Positions 46,019 to 54,399 of a stretch of 64,000 nucleotides of DNA are shown piece after piece. The stretch is taken from NCBI GenBank assembly GCA_963701385.1, contig CAVOZW010000015.1:1-64000 (forward strand), read 5' to 3'. Position 1 is the first letter of the stretch; each line of letters opens with the position of its first letter. The position numbers were made by a program, and so were the translations under genes. The notes below the pieces were generated by a model. That model was given only the letters and a program-made list of their open reading frames with translations. It was not told the DNA's origin and searched no databases. The stretch comes from B30-G6 sp963701385. Its GTDB lineage: Bacteria; Desulfobacterota; Desulfobacteria; Desulfobacterales; B30-G6.

Positions 46019-47452
46019 ATGAAATATTCAAATATCAATCTGATGAGCGATGCAGAGATGGCCAAGGTTCATGAAACCTCCCTGGCCATTCTCGAAAGTA
46101 CAGGAATTGAAATCGATCATGCGCAGGCTCGCGGCCTTCTCCACGATGCCGGTGCCATAACAGACAATGGCAGTGCCATCGTCAAATTCCCCGCCGACAT
46201 GGTTGAATCCTGCTTGAAGAAAATTCCCAAGACCCTTTGCCTGGCCGGCCGGGAGCCTGAATACGATCTGTTGCTGAACAGTGAAAGCCCGTTTGTGGTA
46301 CGCTGTGCCACAGGCCTTACCGCGGTTCTGGATCATCGAACCGGCAGCTACCGAAAGGCCCTTTGCAAGGATCAGAAAAACTTGGCCATCCTGGCCGATG
46401 CCCTGAAAAACGTGGGCATGGCAGGGCCGTTGACCGTACAGGACGCCCCCTCAAAAACAGCCGATCTGCACGCCACGAAAATCCTTCTGGAAAATCAGCG
46501 CAAGCACTTCATGAACCTGACCATGGGACCCGGAAACATGCACTATCAGATTGAAATGCAACTGGCAGTGAGAGGTTCCAGGGAAGCATTGAAAAAGCGC
46601 CCGCTTTTTCACCCCATCGCCTGCTTGATTTCACCACTCCACATTCCGGAAGACGACATCGAGATCATGCTGATCGCCGGCGAATATGGCCTACCGGTAA
46701 AAATCCCTGTACTGCCCATGCTGGGTGCCAGCGCACCGGTTACGCTCGCCGGAACCTTGGCATTGGGGAATGCCGAGGTGCTGGGAGCCTTCAGTGTGTT
46801 GCAGACCCTGTGCCCCGGAACCCCTACCCTTTACTATCTCGTGCCGTCCCTCATGGACATGCGCACCGGTGGCTGCACCTATGGTTCACCGGAAAACAGC
46901 TTGCTGTATTCTGCGATCATCCAGCTGGCAAGGTCCTTTTATCATATACCGTCGGACACGACAGCCCTTGTTAGCGATGGCATCCTTCTGGAACAGGCCA
47001 CATTTCAGAAGGGTACCAACCTGCTTGCCGCCGCCGTTTCAGGTGCCAATATCGTCAGTGGCGCAGGGTGCATCGACGGAACCATGGGGTTCAGCTTAAA
47101 AGAATTCGTCATCGACAATGAGATTGTCGGGATCACACGACGGCTGCTTGCCGGGTTCGAAATCAGCGACGAGACGCTGGCCCTGGCGTGTGTCCATCGC
47201 GTCGGTCCCAAAGGCAACTTTCTCAACGACATCCACACCCTGGAAAATTTTCGTAGCCAGGGCATATACGCACCGACGCTTTTCAGTTATGAAAATTATT
47301 CCAGCTGGCAGAAGGAGGCCAAGCAACTTGCTGATAAAGCCTACGAAAATGTTAGCCTCATTCTCGAAAAACATGCCGTGCCACCGCTCGAAGATCATGT
47401 CATCAACGAGCTCGACAGGATATTGAAGGCGGCTGATGCAGAAATTGGGTAG
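46019..47452 (+). CDS. Trimethylamine methyltransferase (MttB) family protein, non-pyrrolysine
   Basis: A 477-residue member of the MttB superfamily (EMAKVHETSLAILESTGIEI start, TGLTAVLDHRTG, GGCTYGSPENSLL, VSGANIVSGAGCIDGTMG). There is no in-frame TAG, so it is not a pyrrolysine enzyme; such relatives demethylate quaternary amines like glycine betaine or proline betaine using a corrinoid protein. No corrinoid protein or reactivase gene is beside it, so the partner is elsewhere. The ribosome site is weak. A palindrome precedes the gene. Confidence 0.88.
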   Translation: MKYSNINLMSDAEMAKVHETSLAILESTGIEIDHAQARGLLHDAGAITDNGSAIVKFPADMVESCLKKIPKTLCLAGREPEYDLLLNSESPFVVRCATGLTAVLDHRTGSYRKALCKDQKNLAILADALKNVGMAGPLTVQDAPSKTADLHATKILLENQRKHFMNLTMGPGNMHYQIEMQLAVRGSREALKKRPLFHPIACLISPLHIPEDDIEIMLIAGEYGLPVKIPVLPMLGASAPVTLAGTLALGNAEVLGAFSVLQTLCPGTPTLYYLVPSLMDMRTGGCTYGSPENSLLYSAIIQLARSFYHIPSDTTALVSDGILLEQATFQKGTNLLAAAVSGANIVSGAGCIDGTMGFSLKEFVIDNEIVGITRRLLAGFEISDETLALACVHRVGPKGNFLNDIHTLENFRSQGIYAPTLFSYENYSSWQKEAKQLADKAYENVSLILEKHAVPPLEDHVINELDRILKAADAEIG

Positions 47453-47554
47453 TTACCTGCACCACGGTTCACCGCATTAAAAACTGCCGGTGACAGCTCA
47501 CCGCATGAACGGACCGTTGCACCCCTTTTCAAAAGGACCAAGGAACGCCGGGCG

Positions 47555-48718
47555 CTAACGACATCGGAGAACAAAATCCGCCATGTGAAGTATCTCCGAT
47601 TCAGACGCCGATCTTAATAGATACCGATATTTCCCCATGGCTTTCTGGAAAACAAGGGGGTTTTCGGCATACTCGACCAGACAATGACCATATCTGTCCA
47701 GGATATTGGCGTGACTATGCACATAATTTTTATCCCGTCTTCCAAGAAAGCAGCAGTAATATTTTTTTTCCGTCGCAACAACAGTTTCGCCTTGTGAGAT
47801 CATTCTTGCATAGGCGGCATATAAATCATCATCCATGCTGTAGTTCATCATATCCAGGATCGCACCACCCGGGGGCCGGCAGTTAATTTCGATGGGTATA
47901 TAATCGTCACCCACAGTAAAAAACTCGAAATGAAAAAACTTTCGACGAATGTCAAATAACTTCGTAAGCCGTCTGCCAATCTGTGACAGTTTGCCGGGGA
48001 TGTGACGGCGGACATAGAAAAAAGTGTCTTTACCCAAAACGTATTCCAGAACGCCCTCTCCATAGACGAGCGAGTTTTCAAAGCAGATTCGACCGTTGCC
48101 GTCCACCAGGCCGTCATAAGTTACAATTTGGGCATCAATAAATTCTTCCAGAAGATAGTCGCCGTTTATCTCAGACAACGTAAGCTTGAGCTGTGCTTCA
48201 TCGATGATTTTGTGGATTCCACCCGCACCGACCCCTTCGTCTGGCTTTAGGATCAAGGGATACCTTAAAGAGTCCGCCAGTCGAAGCCCGTGATCGAAAT
48301 CCATAATTCGTTCACCTCTCGCAACCGGCAGGCCGCTTTCACTGAAAATTTTTTTCATGACCGATTTTTTTTTGAGCCGGTCCAGATCTTGCGGTTGGAT
48401 ACCGCCAATTCCCAATTTTTTATTGATAAAGCCTTCCAACCGAAGCCATTGTTCGTTATGGGATTCGACCAGGTCAAAATTCGCTGAAGTGCCAGAGGAG
48501 GCTTTGACGTTTAAGAGGTTTTCGAGTGCGTCTTCGACATCCGCCATTGAGCCAAGATTTGCCCTGGCATACCATTTTAAAGTCGAACGCAATTTTTGGG
48601 GCATGGAATAAAAATCAGCTTCACCGATTCCCCAAACGTTGACCTTCATTTCATCTAGTTTAAAGATAAAATTGGCATAGTTTGGTGGGAATTCTGGAGA
48701 AATATACAGAAGGTCCAT
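47555..48718 (-). CDS. ATP-grasp domain ligase of unknown substrate
   Basis: A 387-residue protein. The N-terminal ~110 residues form a pre-ATP-grasp domain (LLYISPEFPPNYANFI), and from ~115 to 330 the ATP-grasp fold is seen: YPLILKPDEGVGAGG for ATP binding and FFTVGDDYIPIEINCRPPGGAI as the metal-binding end. The enzyme should couple ATP hydrolysis to joining a carboxylate and an amine or thiol. It lies 40 nt downstream of the dephospho-CoA kinase gene on the same strand. Substrate unknown. Confidence 0.82.
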   Translation of the reverse strand: MDLLYISPEFPPNYANFIFKLDEMKVNVWGIGEADFYSMPQKLRSTLKWYARANLGSMADVEDALENLLNVKASSGTSANFDLVESHNEQWLRLEGFINKKLGIGGIQPQDLDRLKKKSVMKKIFSESGLPVARGERIMDFDHGLRLADSLRYPLILKPDEGVGAGGIHKIIDEAQLKLTLSEINGDYLLEEFIDAQIVTYDGLVDGNGRICFENSLVYGEGVLEYVLGKDTFFYVRRHIPGKLSQIGRRLTKLFDIRRKFFHFEFFTVGDDYIPIEINCRPPGGAILDMMNYSMDDDLYAAYARMISQGETVVATEKKYYCCFLGRRDKNYVHSHANILDRYGHCLVEYAENPLVFQKAMGKYRYLLRSASESEILHMADFVLRCR

Positions 48719-48758
48719 GGTCTTCGCGAAACCTTTTCATGAAATATTCGGGTTGCTG

Positions 48759-49661
48759 TCAGCGCAACTTTATCAGCGAATCCCAGGCCTCTTTGACCTG
48801 TTTCTTCGTGTCTTCCAAAGTCCCTTCGTTGTCGATGGCGAAGTCGGCATAGCCCGCTTTTTCGCCAATGGGAAGCTGGGATTTCATGATGTTTTCAGCC
48901 TCGGATATCGTAATGCCGTCACGCTCAGCGAGTCGCCTGGCCTGGATTTCCGGGCTCACATGGACCACCAGGAGCTTGTCGAAAAGAAACTGCAGGTTCA
49001 ACTCTATGAGCAGTGGTACTGACACCTGGATGATGGCATCGGGCTGCTTTTGGGTTATCTGGTCTATTTCCTTAAAAAATTCATCATAAATATAGGGGTG
49101 CGTAAAGCTTTCCAGTTTTTTGCGTTTTTCCATGTCGCTGAACACAATATTAGACAATTTTTTGCGGTCCAGCTGGCCGTTTCCCTGCAAGACCTGTTTC
49201 CCAAAATAATCCACGATATCCTTATAGCCCTGGGTTCCGGGCGCCACCACCTGTCGGGCTAAAAGATCAAAATCGATGAGCGGCGCGCCCAGTGCCGACA
49301 GCATGTCGGAAACCGATGACTTGCCACTGGCAATGCCGCCCGTGACGCCCAGCAGCAGGTGCTTGCCGTTTCCTTTCAGTTTTTCCGACACTTCCTTCAG
49401 CCCGGCATAACTGGCCGGAAACATGGGACCCACATCCCCCTCGGCGCCGGCGAAGCTGATGGGATAGCGAACCCCCCTGCGGTAAAGGGTTTCCAGACCC
49501 GCCAAGGCCTTGGTCATCATCGCCCGGGGTATGGCCATCACCAGGTCTTCGTCCTGAGCATGACCATACCGACGCTCGCCATAACAGGGAATGGTCAGAG
49601 AGGGCTTGCCCGACGTCGTAACAACGGGCAATGGCATCCGAACAGGAAGATTCCCCGACAC
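48759..49661 (-). CDS. coaE: Dephospho-CoA kinase, joined in frame to the end of a DUF169 domain
   Basis: The C-terminal ~205 residues are CoaE: Walker A GVTGGIASGKSSV, LIDFDLLARQVV, then SDMEKRKKLESFTHPYI and the LID region VHVSPEIQARRLAERDG. It phosphorylates dephospho-CoA in the last step of CoA synthesis. The frame continues upstream through about 90 residues that are clearly the C-terminal part of DUF169 (TTSGKPSLTIPCYGERRYG, DEDLVMAIP), without a stop between. No convincing ribosome site was found inside for a free CoaE, so a fusion is likely. The 5' two-thirds of DUF169 is in other frames. Confidence 0.85.
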   Translation of the reverse strand: MSGNLPVRMPLPVVTTSGKPSLTIPCYGERRYGHAQDEDLVMAIPRAMMTKALAGLETLYRRGVRYPISFAGAEGDVGPMFPASYAGLKEVSEKLKGNGKHLLLGVTGGIASGKSSVSDMLSALGAPLIDFDLLARQVVAPGTQGYKDIVDYFGKQVLQGNGQLDRKKLSNIVFSDMEKRKKLESFTHPYIYDEFFKEIDQITQKQPDAIIQVSVPLLIELNLQFLFDKLLVVHVSPEIQARRLAERDGITISEAENIMKSQLPIGEKAGYADFAIDNEGTLEDTKKQVKEAWDSLIKLR

Positions 49662-50164
49662 AGAAGAACTGCATCACCTCGTAGTCTTCGAATTGGAGGG
49701 CATTGATGAGCAGAATCATCTGGGCGGGATTGGCGTAGATGAGAACGATGTCCGGTTCAAAGGGTTTGTACACCAGGGGCGCCATGGCAACGGCTTCGTA
49801 TTTTCCCAGAGGAAGTCTGGGTATGGATGCTTCATACTTCCTGGCATCTTTTTTGGTTTTGACCCAGACAATGCTCCTAAAGGTGCCGTCTTTGCAGATC
49901 TCGGGATTGTCACAGAGCCCCAGAATGGAAGGACACGCATCAAACAGGAAATCATCCAGATCCGCCCCGACTGTCCAGTCGAAATTTCTCACCAGGGTGA
50001 TCAATCTGACAGAGGGTCGATTTATTCTGGGTTCGGCGAAGAAAGGGTATCTGCGCCAGTTCCTCTTTGTTGGCCAACATCTTGAATGCCACGGGAAACG
50101 ATTTCAACCGCAGCAAGCGCTCCATTCTCCGCACGACTTTTTCCCAATCTGTTTTCTCGATCAT
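49424..50164 (-). pseudogene. DUF169 domain upstream of CoaE, broken by two frameshifts
   Basis: The protein starts MIEKTDWEKVVRRMERLLRL at 50164 and reads SFPVAFKML...STLCQ; the next frame continues LITLVRNFDWTVGADLDDFLFD to SCSDAIAR; a third frame supplies TTSGKPSLTIPCYGE. One base removed at about 50003-50005 and one at about 49620-49621 joins all three into a normal DUF169 domain of about 245 residues, continuing into CoaE. DUF169 proteins are of unknown function. It is decayed or affected by two sequencing insertions; the strong conservation of all parts favours the latter. Confidence 0.75.
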
Positions 50165-50269
50165 CGCGTTTTCTCCAAATAAATTCGTTTTCTGAATTTA
50201 TTGACAAATAAAATATCGCTCTAAGGTCGGTGGGTAATTTCTGGGCGACCGTGAACTGTCTACGTTTTT

Positions 50270-51430
50270 TTAAAACCCGCCTTCCTTTCGAAACGCGCAT
50301 GCTGAGTATGGGCCGCTTTTCAAGGCTTGGACAAGTTCTTTTTCGTTTCCAATGGGTTTCTTGAAACGGGTTGCATACTTCCCGACCCCCGAAATCTCAT
50401 GGGCATCACTGCCGCCGGTGGCCGGAAGACCCAGGCCTTGCGCAACCTTGGCGGCAAACCGATTCTCCTTTTCGGTCACTTTCCCGTTTAAAACCTCCAG
50501 CGCATGCACCTGTTTGTATGCGGATCGTTGCATGGCCTTTTCAACTGTCAAGCCGATCTGGCTGGCGTTGAACACCAGAAACCCTCTAAATGGGTGAGCC
50601 GCTATCAAAAACCCATCAACATCGTCCACCATTTTTTTTAGATCCACAAGCTTGATGATCCCCTTCACGTTGGTATACATGCCGAAAACGAGCATGTCCC
50701 CCTGATCGGTGGTGATCTCGTTGCCCCCAAAAATTCGGAAAGCATGTTTTTGATTGAGAGATTCGATCACTTTCGGATCCCAGACATGGTTATGATCGGT
50801 CAGGCAAACGGCATCCAGTTGAATCCGCTTGGCTTCCTGAATCAGTTCGTCGACGCTGATGGAACTGCATTGTGAGGCAGGAAAAGAATGAACGTGCAGA
50901 TCGATGACATAACCGCCCGTTATCGCTTGCGGTTGATGTTCCGTTCTTTTGGGTGGCGCCTCGTTATTGCCCGCTAGAATGATCTTCGATTCTGGCGGCT
51001 GTTTTTCTTCTTTCCCGGTCTCAGCTCCCGTGACATAGGCTTCAAAGGTGAGGTCTGGTTGATCAGACCTGGCTGACTTCCATTTCATGACCTGAACCGC
51101 CTCATTGGCGGCCGTACAGCACTCCAGCAATAGATTTGCGAAATGGGGACAGGATGTTCGACTGACGACCTTGTTGATCTTCTGGGCAAGATGTCGGCTG
51201 TCAATTCGAAAACCCTTGGCTTCCTGCAAAAACGGAATGGCCCGTGAACACTCGGGTGTCTCTTCCCGATTCCATTTCCCATCGATGAAATGGATCGTTA
51301 AATCGTTTATCCGGACCCGCATATCGAGTTCAAGCCCAAAAATATGATCATCCAGTAAGCCGTGTACCCGCAGTTCATCCGGATTGTCTTGAAAGATGCT
51401 GACCAGCTTGTTACGCTGAAACTTGAGCAT
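50270..51430 (-). CDS. DUF2889-like domain fused to a PHP phosphoesterase domain
   Basis: The first ~150 residues resemble DUF2889: RVHGLLDDHIFGLELDMRV, EETPECSRAIPFL and a late Cys motif SCPHFANLLLECC. Residues ~170-386 are a PHP domain with metal-binding motifs DLHVHS, LTDHNH, AAHPFRG and GGSDAH, expected to bind several metal ions and cleave phosphoesters. The next gene upstream on the same strand (51495-51986) is also DUF2889-like, so the fusion may have arisen by joining neighbours. Substrate unknown. Confidence 0.75.
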   Translation of the reverse strand: MLKFQRNKLVSIFQDNPDELRVHGLLDDHIFGLELDMRVRINDLTIHFIDGKWNREETPECSRAIPFLQEAKGFRIDSRHLAQKINKVVSRTSCPHFANLLLECCTAANEAVQVMKWKSARSDQPDLTFEAYVTGAETGKEEKQPPESKIILAGNNEAPPKRTEHQPQAITGGYVIDLHVHSFPASQCSSISVDELIQEAKRIQLDAVCLTDHNHVWDPKVIESLNQKHAFRIFGGNEITTDQGDMLVFGMYTNVKGIIKLVDLKKMVDDVDGFLIAAHPFRGFLVFNASQIGLTVEKAMQRSAYKQVHALEVLNGKVTEKENRFAAKVAQGLGLPATGGSDAHEISGVGKYATRFKKPIGNEKELVQALKSGPYSACAFRKEGGF

Positions 51431-51494
51431 ATTCTATCCCTGACGTTTAAGTCCCCCTCTCAAAAAAGCTGAGCGATAAGATCAATACATAATC

Positions 51495-51986
51495 CTAAAA
51501 ATCCAACCCTTCCACCAAAGGACTTCCGGGCGCAAAGGCCGCACAGCGATTGTAAAGCCGGATATTTTCCTTCACCATTGTTTTGAAAAACTCGGTTGAC
51601 AGCGCATCCTCTTTGGGAGCCAAAGCCAAAGCGTCTTTAGTAAAAGCCAGGATGACGCCATGACAGGCCTCTTCAATCAATAGCGGCAACTCCTCGCATG
51701 CTGTCACTTCACCCGTAAGGCCCCGGATGATCTTTTTCATGCCGGCGCCTATGCGCACACCCTGAATTTTCTCGAGTGCTTTTGCTATCGGGAGGCATTC
51801 TCCCCGTTCTGAACGGAGGAATTCTCCTTCGGCATGCAAAATCTTCAATTCAGGGAAGCGTATTCGAATCCGAACGAATGCTTCGGTAAGGGTGTCTTGA
51901 AGGGTGCACGTGGACACCAAGGTTTCATCATCGATTTGTTCAACACTGATGGACCGATTTCGTGAGTAACACAGAAGGGTGGTCAT
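51495..51986 (-). CDS. DUF2889-like protein
   Basis: A 163-residue protein with the DUF2889 pattern: a start SRNRSISVEQIDDETLVSTCTLQDT, a ECLPIAKALEKIQGVRIGAGMKKIIRG middle and a helical end with ACEELPLLIEEACHG. Function is unknown; proteins of this family occur in acyl-CoA-degradation neighbourhoods of proteobacteria, which agrees with the lyase and hydratase genes upstream on the same strand. It is followed 64 nt downstream by the DUF2889-PHP fusion gene. Confidence 0.65.
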   Translation of the reverse strand: MTTLLCYSRNRSISVEQIDDETLVSTCTLQDTLTEAFVRIRIRFPELKILHAEGEFLRSERGECLPIAKALEKIQGVRIGAGMKKIIRGLTGEVTACEELPLLIEEACHGVILAFTKDALALAPKEDALSTEFFKTMVKENIRLYNRCAAFAPGSPLVEGLDF

Positions 51987-52213
51987 ATGGAAAATCCTTA
52001 CCCGTGATGATGATCGAGGCCGCCAAAACCAATGACCCCGTTGTCGTTATGAGACTATGCTCACAATACCCCAGTTAACCGAATCAATCAATAGGGTATT
52101 GGAACCATTTTTTTGACATGCGTTTGCGCGCTGAAGTCGCTGATTACCCCCCCTGCTCCAAAACGATTGAAAACGCATCCAAGATTCATATCAATTACCA
52201 GCCTTGGCCTTCT

Positions 52214-53380
52214 TCATGGCTTGTAGGGTTCAGGAAGTGTCGCCTGAGGAGGCCATTCTTCAGGAAAGGCCTGATCCGGTTTCTCTTCGAATTTTTCTTT
52301 GAGTTTTTTCAATCCCGGCCTTGAAAATTCCATATGGCCTTGCTTCAACGTCCGGCCGTTAATGATCGCTTCCGACCGCAAGCGATGCCCCACTGTCCGT
52401 TCGATCTGTTTGCCAAGCCACAGCACCCGGTCCACATCGTAGCCGTGCTCGATTCCCATTTCATCCACCTGAACCAGCATGTCTTCCAGGCAGGTAAGTC
52501 CCACATAACGCGGATCCTTATAATAGTATTCTCCAGTTCCAGGCACCGGGCGGTCATCCATGAAATTGGCGGGCTGGCCCCCCATGCCCCCCAGCGTTCC
52601 CTCAAAGTGAGTGATGCCTGCCTGAAGCGTTGCCAGCACCGAGGCCGATGCAACGCGCTTGGTCTCGTGAAAATGGGCGATATGCAGGTCCGTATTGGGT
52701 ATTTCATCCAGAATCATCGAAAAATAGCGATACACATCTGGTGCGGAGGCGCTCCCGTCATGGTCCGCATGTTCGATGTCGGATGCACCGATCTCCAGCC
52801 ATCGTTTGGTAAATTCGACGGCATCCTTCATGTCTGTGGCCCCTGCTATGGGGCTTCCCCAGATGGTACTGACCGTGCCGCACATTTTAATCCCGGCATC
52901 CGTACATTTCTTGATACAACGCTCGGCTTCGGCCCAGTAGGCCGGCAATGTTGTTCCCGAGTTTGCAAAATGATGTTCTTCCTCCGTCGATACCATCATC
53001 AGCACGCGATCTGGACCAATGCCCTTCTGTTTCAACTCAATGGCCCGATCGACCGCTCTTTCGCGGATCGTTACGGCGGTGATACAGATATCCTCATGAT
53101 TGATGCCCTTGCTGTGTAATCGCTTCTTGAATCGATCGCTCCTAAGGTATCCCAGCACCTCTTCAGCATCACTGAACTGGGGCATCAGATAAGCATTTCC
53201 CAGGTTGGTGACTTCAATGTTGCGGCATCCGGCAAAAATCAATTCTTCTGCATAAAAAATCTTTGCCTGGGTGGAAACAAATTTTTCCAGATGTTGAAAG
53301 CCGTCTCGAATGGTGATGTCGCCTATTGTAACTTTTTTAGGCATGCGTGGAAATATTTTCCAATAATCGTATTCCGTCAT
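52214..53380 (-). CDS. HMG-CoA-lyase-like (HMGL/pyruvate-carboxyltransferase fold) protein
   Basis: A 388-residue TIM-barrel lyase. It has the DITIRDGFQ motif (residues ~21-29) and the metal-binding HFHET motif, then GTLGGMGGQPANF. True HMG-CoA lyases have a catalytic Cys in a GGCPYA loop; here that place reads GGMGGQP without Cys, so a related lyase or a condensing enzyme is more likely. AAGGAG precedes the ATG. It is in a row with the enoyl-CoA hydratase (37 nt) and acyl-CoA dehydrogenase, consistent with a branched-chain or hydroxy-acyl-CoA pathway. Confidence 0.82.
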   Translation of the reverse strand: MTEYDYWKIFPRMPKKVTIGDITIRDGFQHLEKFVSTQAKIFYAEELIFAGCRNIEVTNLGNAYLMPQFSDAEEVLGYLRSDRFKKRLHSKGINHEDICITAVTIRERAVDRAIELKQKGIGPDRVLMMVSTEEEHHFANSGTTLPAYWAEAERCIKKCTDAGIKMCGTVSTIWGSPIAGATDMKDAVEFTKRWLEIGASDIEHADHDGSASAPDVYRYFSMILDEIPNTDLHIAHFHETKRVASASVLATLQAGITHFEGTLGGMGGQPANFMDDRPVPGTGEYYYKDPRYVGLTCLEDMLVQVDEMGIEHGYDVDRVLWLGKQIERTVGHRLRSEAIINGRTLKQGHMEFSRPGLKKLKEKFEEKPDQAFPEEWPPQATLPEPYKP

Positions 53381-53417
53381 TTGTTACTCCTTTCGAAATG
53401 TATTCGTGTCATTGATT

Positions 53418-54200
53418 CTATTTACCCTTGTAAACCGGCTTACGCTTCTCGCGAAAGGCGGCCAAACCTTCCAGTCGATCTTCGGTGGGGATGGTGATCC
53501 AGTAGGCATTCGATTCAATAGCCAGGCCGGTGTGCAGGTCTGTTTCCAGACCGCAGTTGATGGCATACTTGGCCTGCTCGATGGCGATGGGGCCGGCTTC
53601 GCATATGGTCGTCGCCATGGTCATGGCGTCCTCCAGCAACCTTTCCGGCGGACAGGTTCGATTCACAAGCCCGATTCTCAAAGCTTCCGCTGCATCGATA
53701 CGCTGACCCATGAAAATGAGCTCTTTGGCCTTTCCTTTTCCAACCAGCCTCGGGAGTCTCTGGGTGCCGCCGGCACCGGGGATAATGGCAAGCCGCGTTT
53801 CTGTAAGACCCATGGTTGCGCTGGAAGAGGCAAGTCGGATATCACAGGCAAGCGCCAGTTCGGTTCCTCCCCCCAGCGCGACACCGTTTATGGCCGCTAT
53901 GACCGGTTTGTTAAGCGCCTCGATGGCAGTAAACAGATTCCGGATTGTGGTGATGAATTCTTTCACCTGAATCGGTGACAATGTCACTCGCTCCTTTAAA
54001 TCCGCCCCGGCGCAAAAGGCCTTCTCTCCTGAACCGGTAACAATAAGCACCCGGACATCCGTATTGAAACGTACTGCCTCGATTTGCGCCTTCAATGCAT
54101 GCAGCATTTTGAAATTAAGTGAATTCATAATTTCCGGTCGATTCAACGTCAGCGTCAAGATACCGTTTTTTTCTTCCGTCAACAACACGTCGTTTTCCAT
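53418..54200 (-). CDS. Enoyl-CoA hydratase/isomerase family protein
   Basis: About 260 residues from the ATG at 54200 (AAGGAG nearby). The crotonase fold shows the oxyanion-hole segments AFCAGADLKE and GGGTELALACDIRLA, and GLTETRLAIIPGAGGTQRL, with both Glu needed for hydration present (in GGTELAL and in ETRLAI). It should hydrate trans-2-enoyl-CoA. The neighbouring lyase and acyl-CoA dehydrogenase suggest one step of an acyl-CoA degradation pathway. Confidence 0.9.
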   Translation of the reverse strand: MENDVLLTEEKNGILTLTLNRPEIMNSLNFKMLHALKAQIEAVRFNTDVRVLIVTGSGEKAFCAGADLKERVTLSPIQVKEFITTIRNLFTAIEALNKPVIAAINGVALGGGTELALACDIRLASSSATMGLTETRLAIIPGAGGTQRLPRLVGKGKAKELIFMGQRIDAAEALRIGLVNRTCPPERLLEDAMTMATTICEAGPIAIEQAKYAINCGLETDLHTGLAIESNAYWITIPTEDRLEGLAAFREKRKPVYKGK

Positions 54201-54399
54201 GGTCACTCCTTGTACCTTGAACCATTGGCAGGTACGCTTTAACTCACCTTTCGGTTTTACCCTAGACAGAGCGAAAAGGATAATTAAATGGCGATTTGCG
54301 CTGTTTGAGCCGCTTAGGGCACCTTACATCAGCGCAGGTTAATGAAAATCCAATATGAAAACACGGTCATCTGGCAGCCATGCCTGTTTAGCACTCAAA

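Noticed and set aside
46019..47452. Pyrrolysine in the MttB-family protein
   Set aside because: The frame is open over 477 codons with no in-frame TAG.
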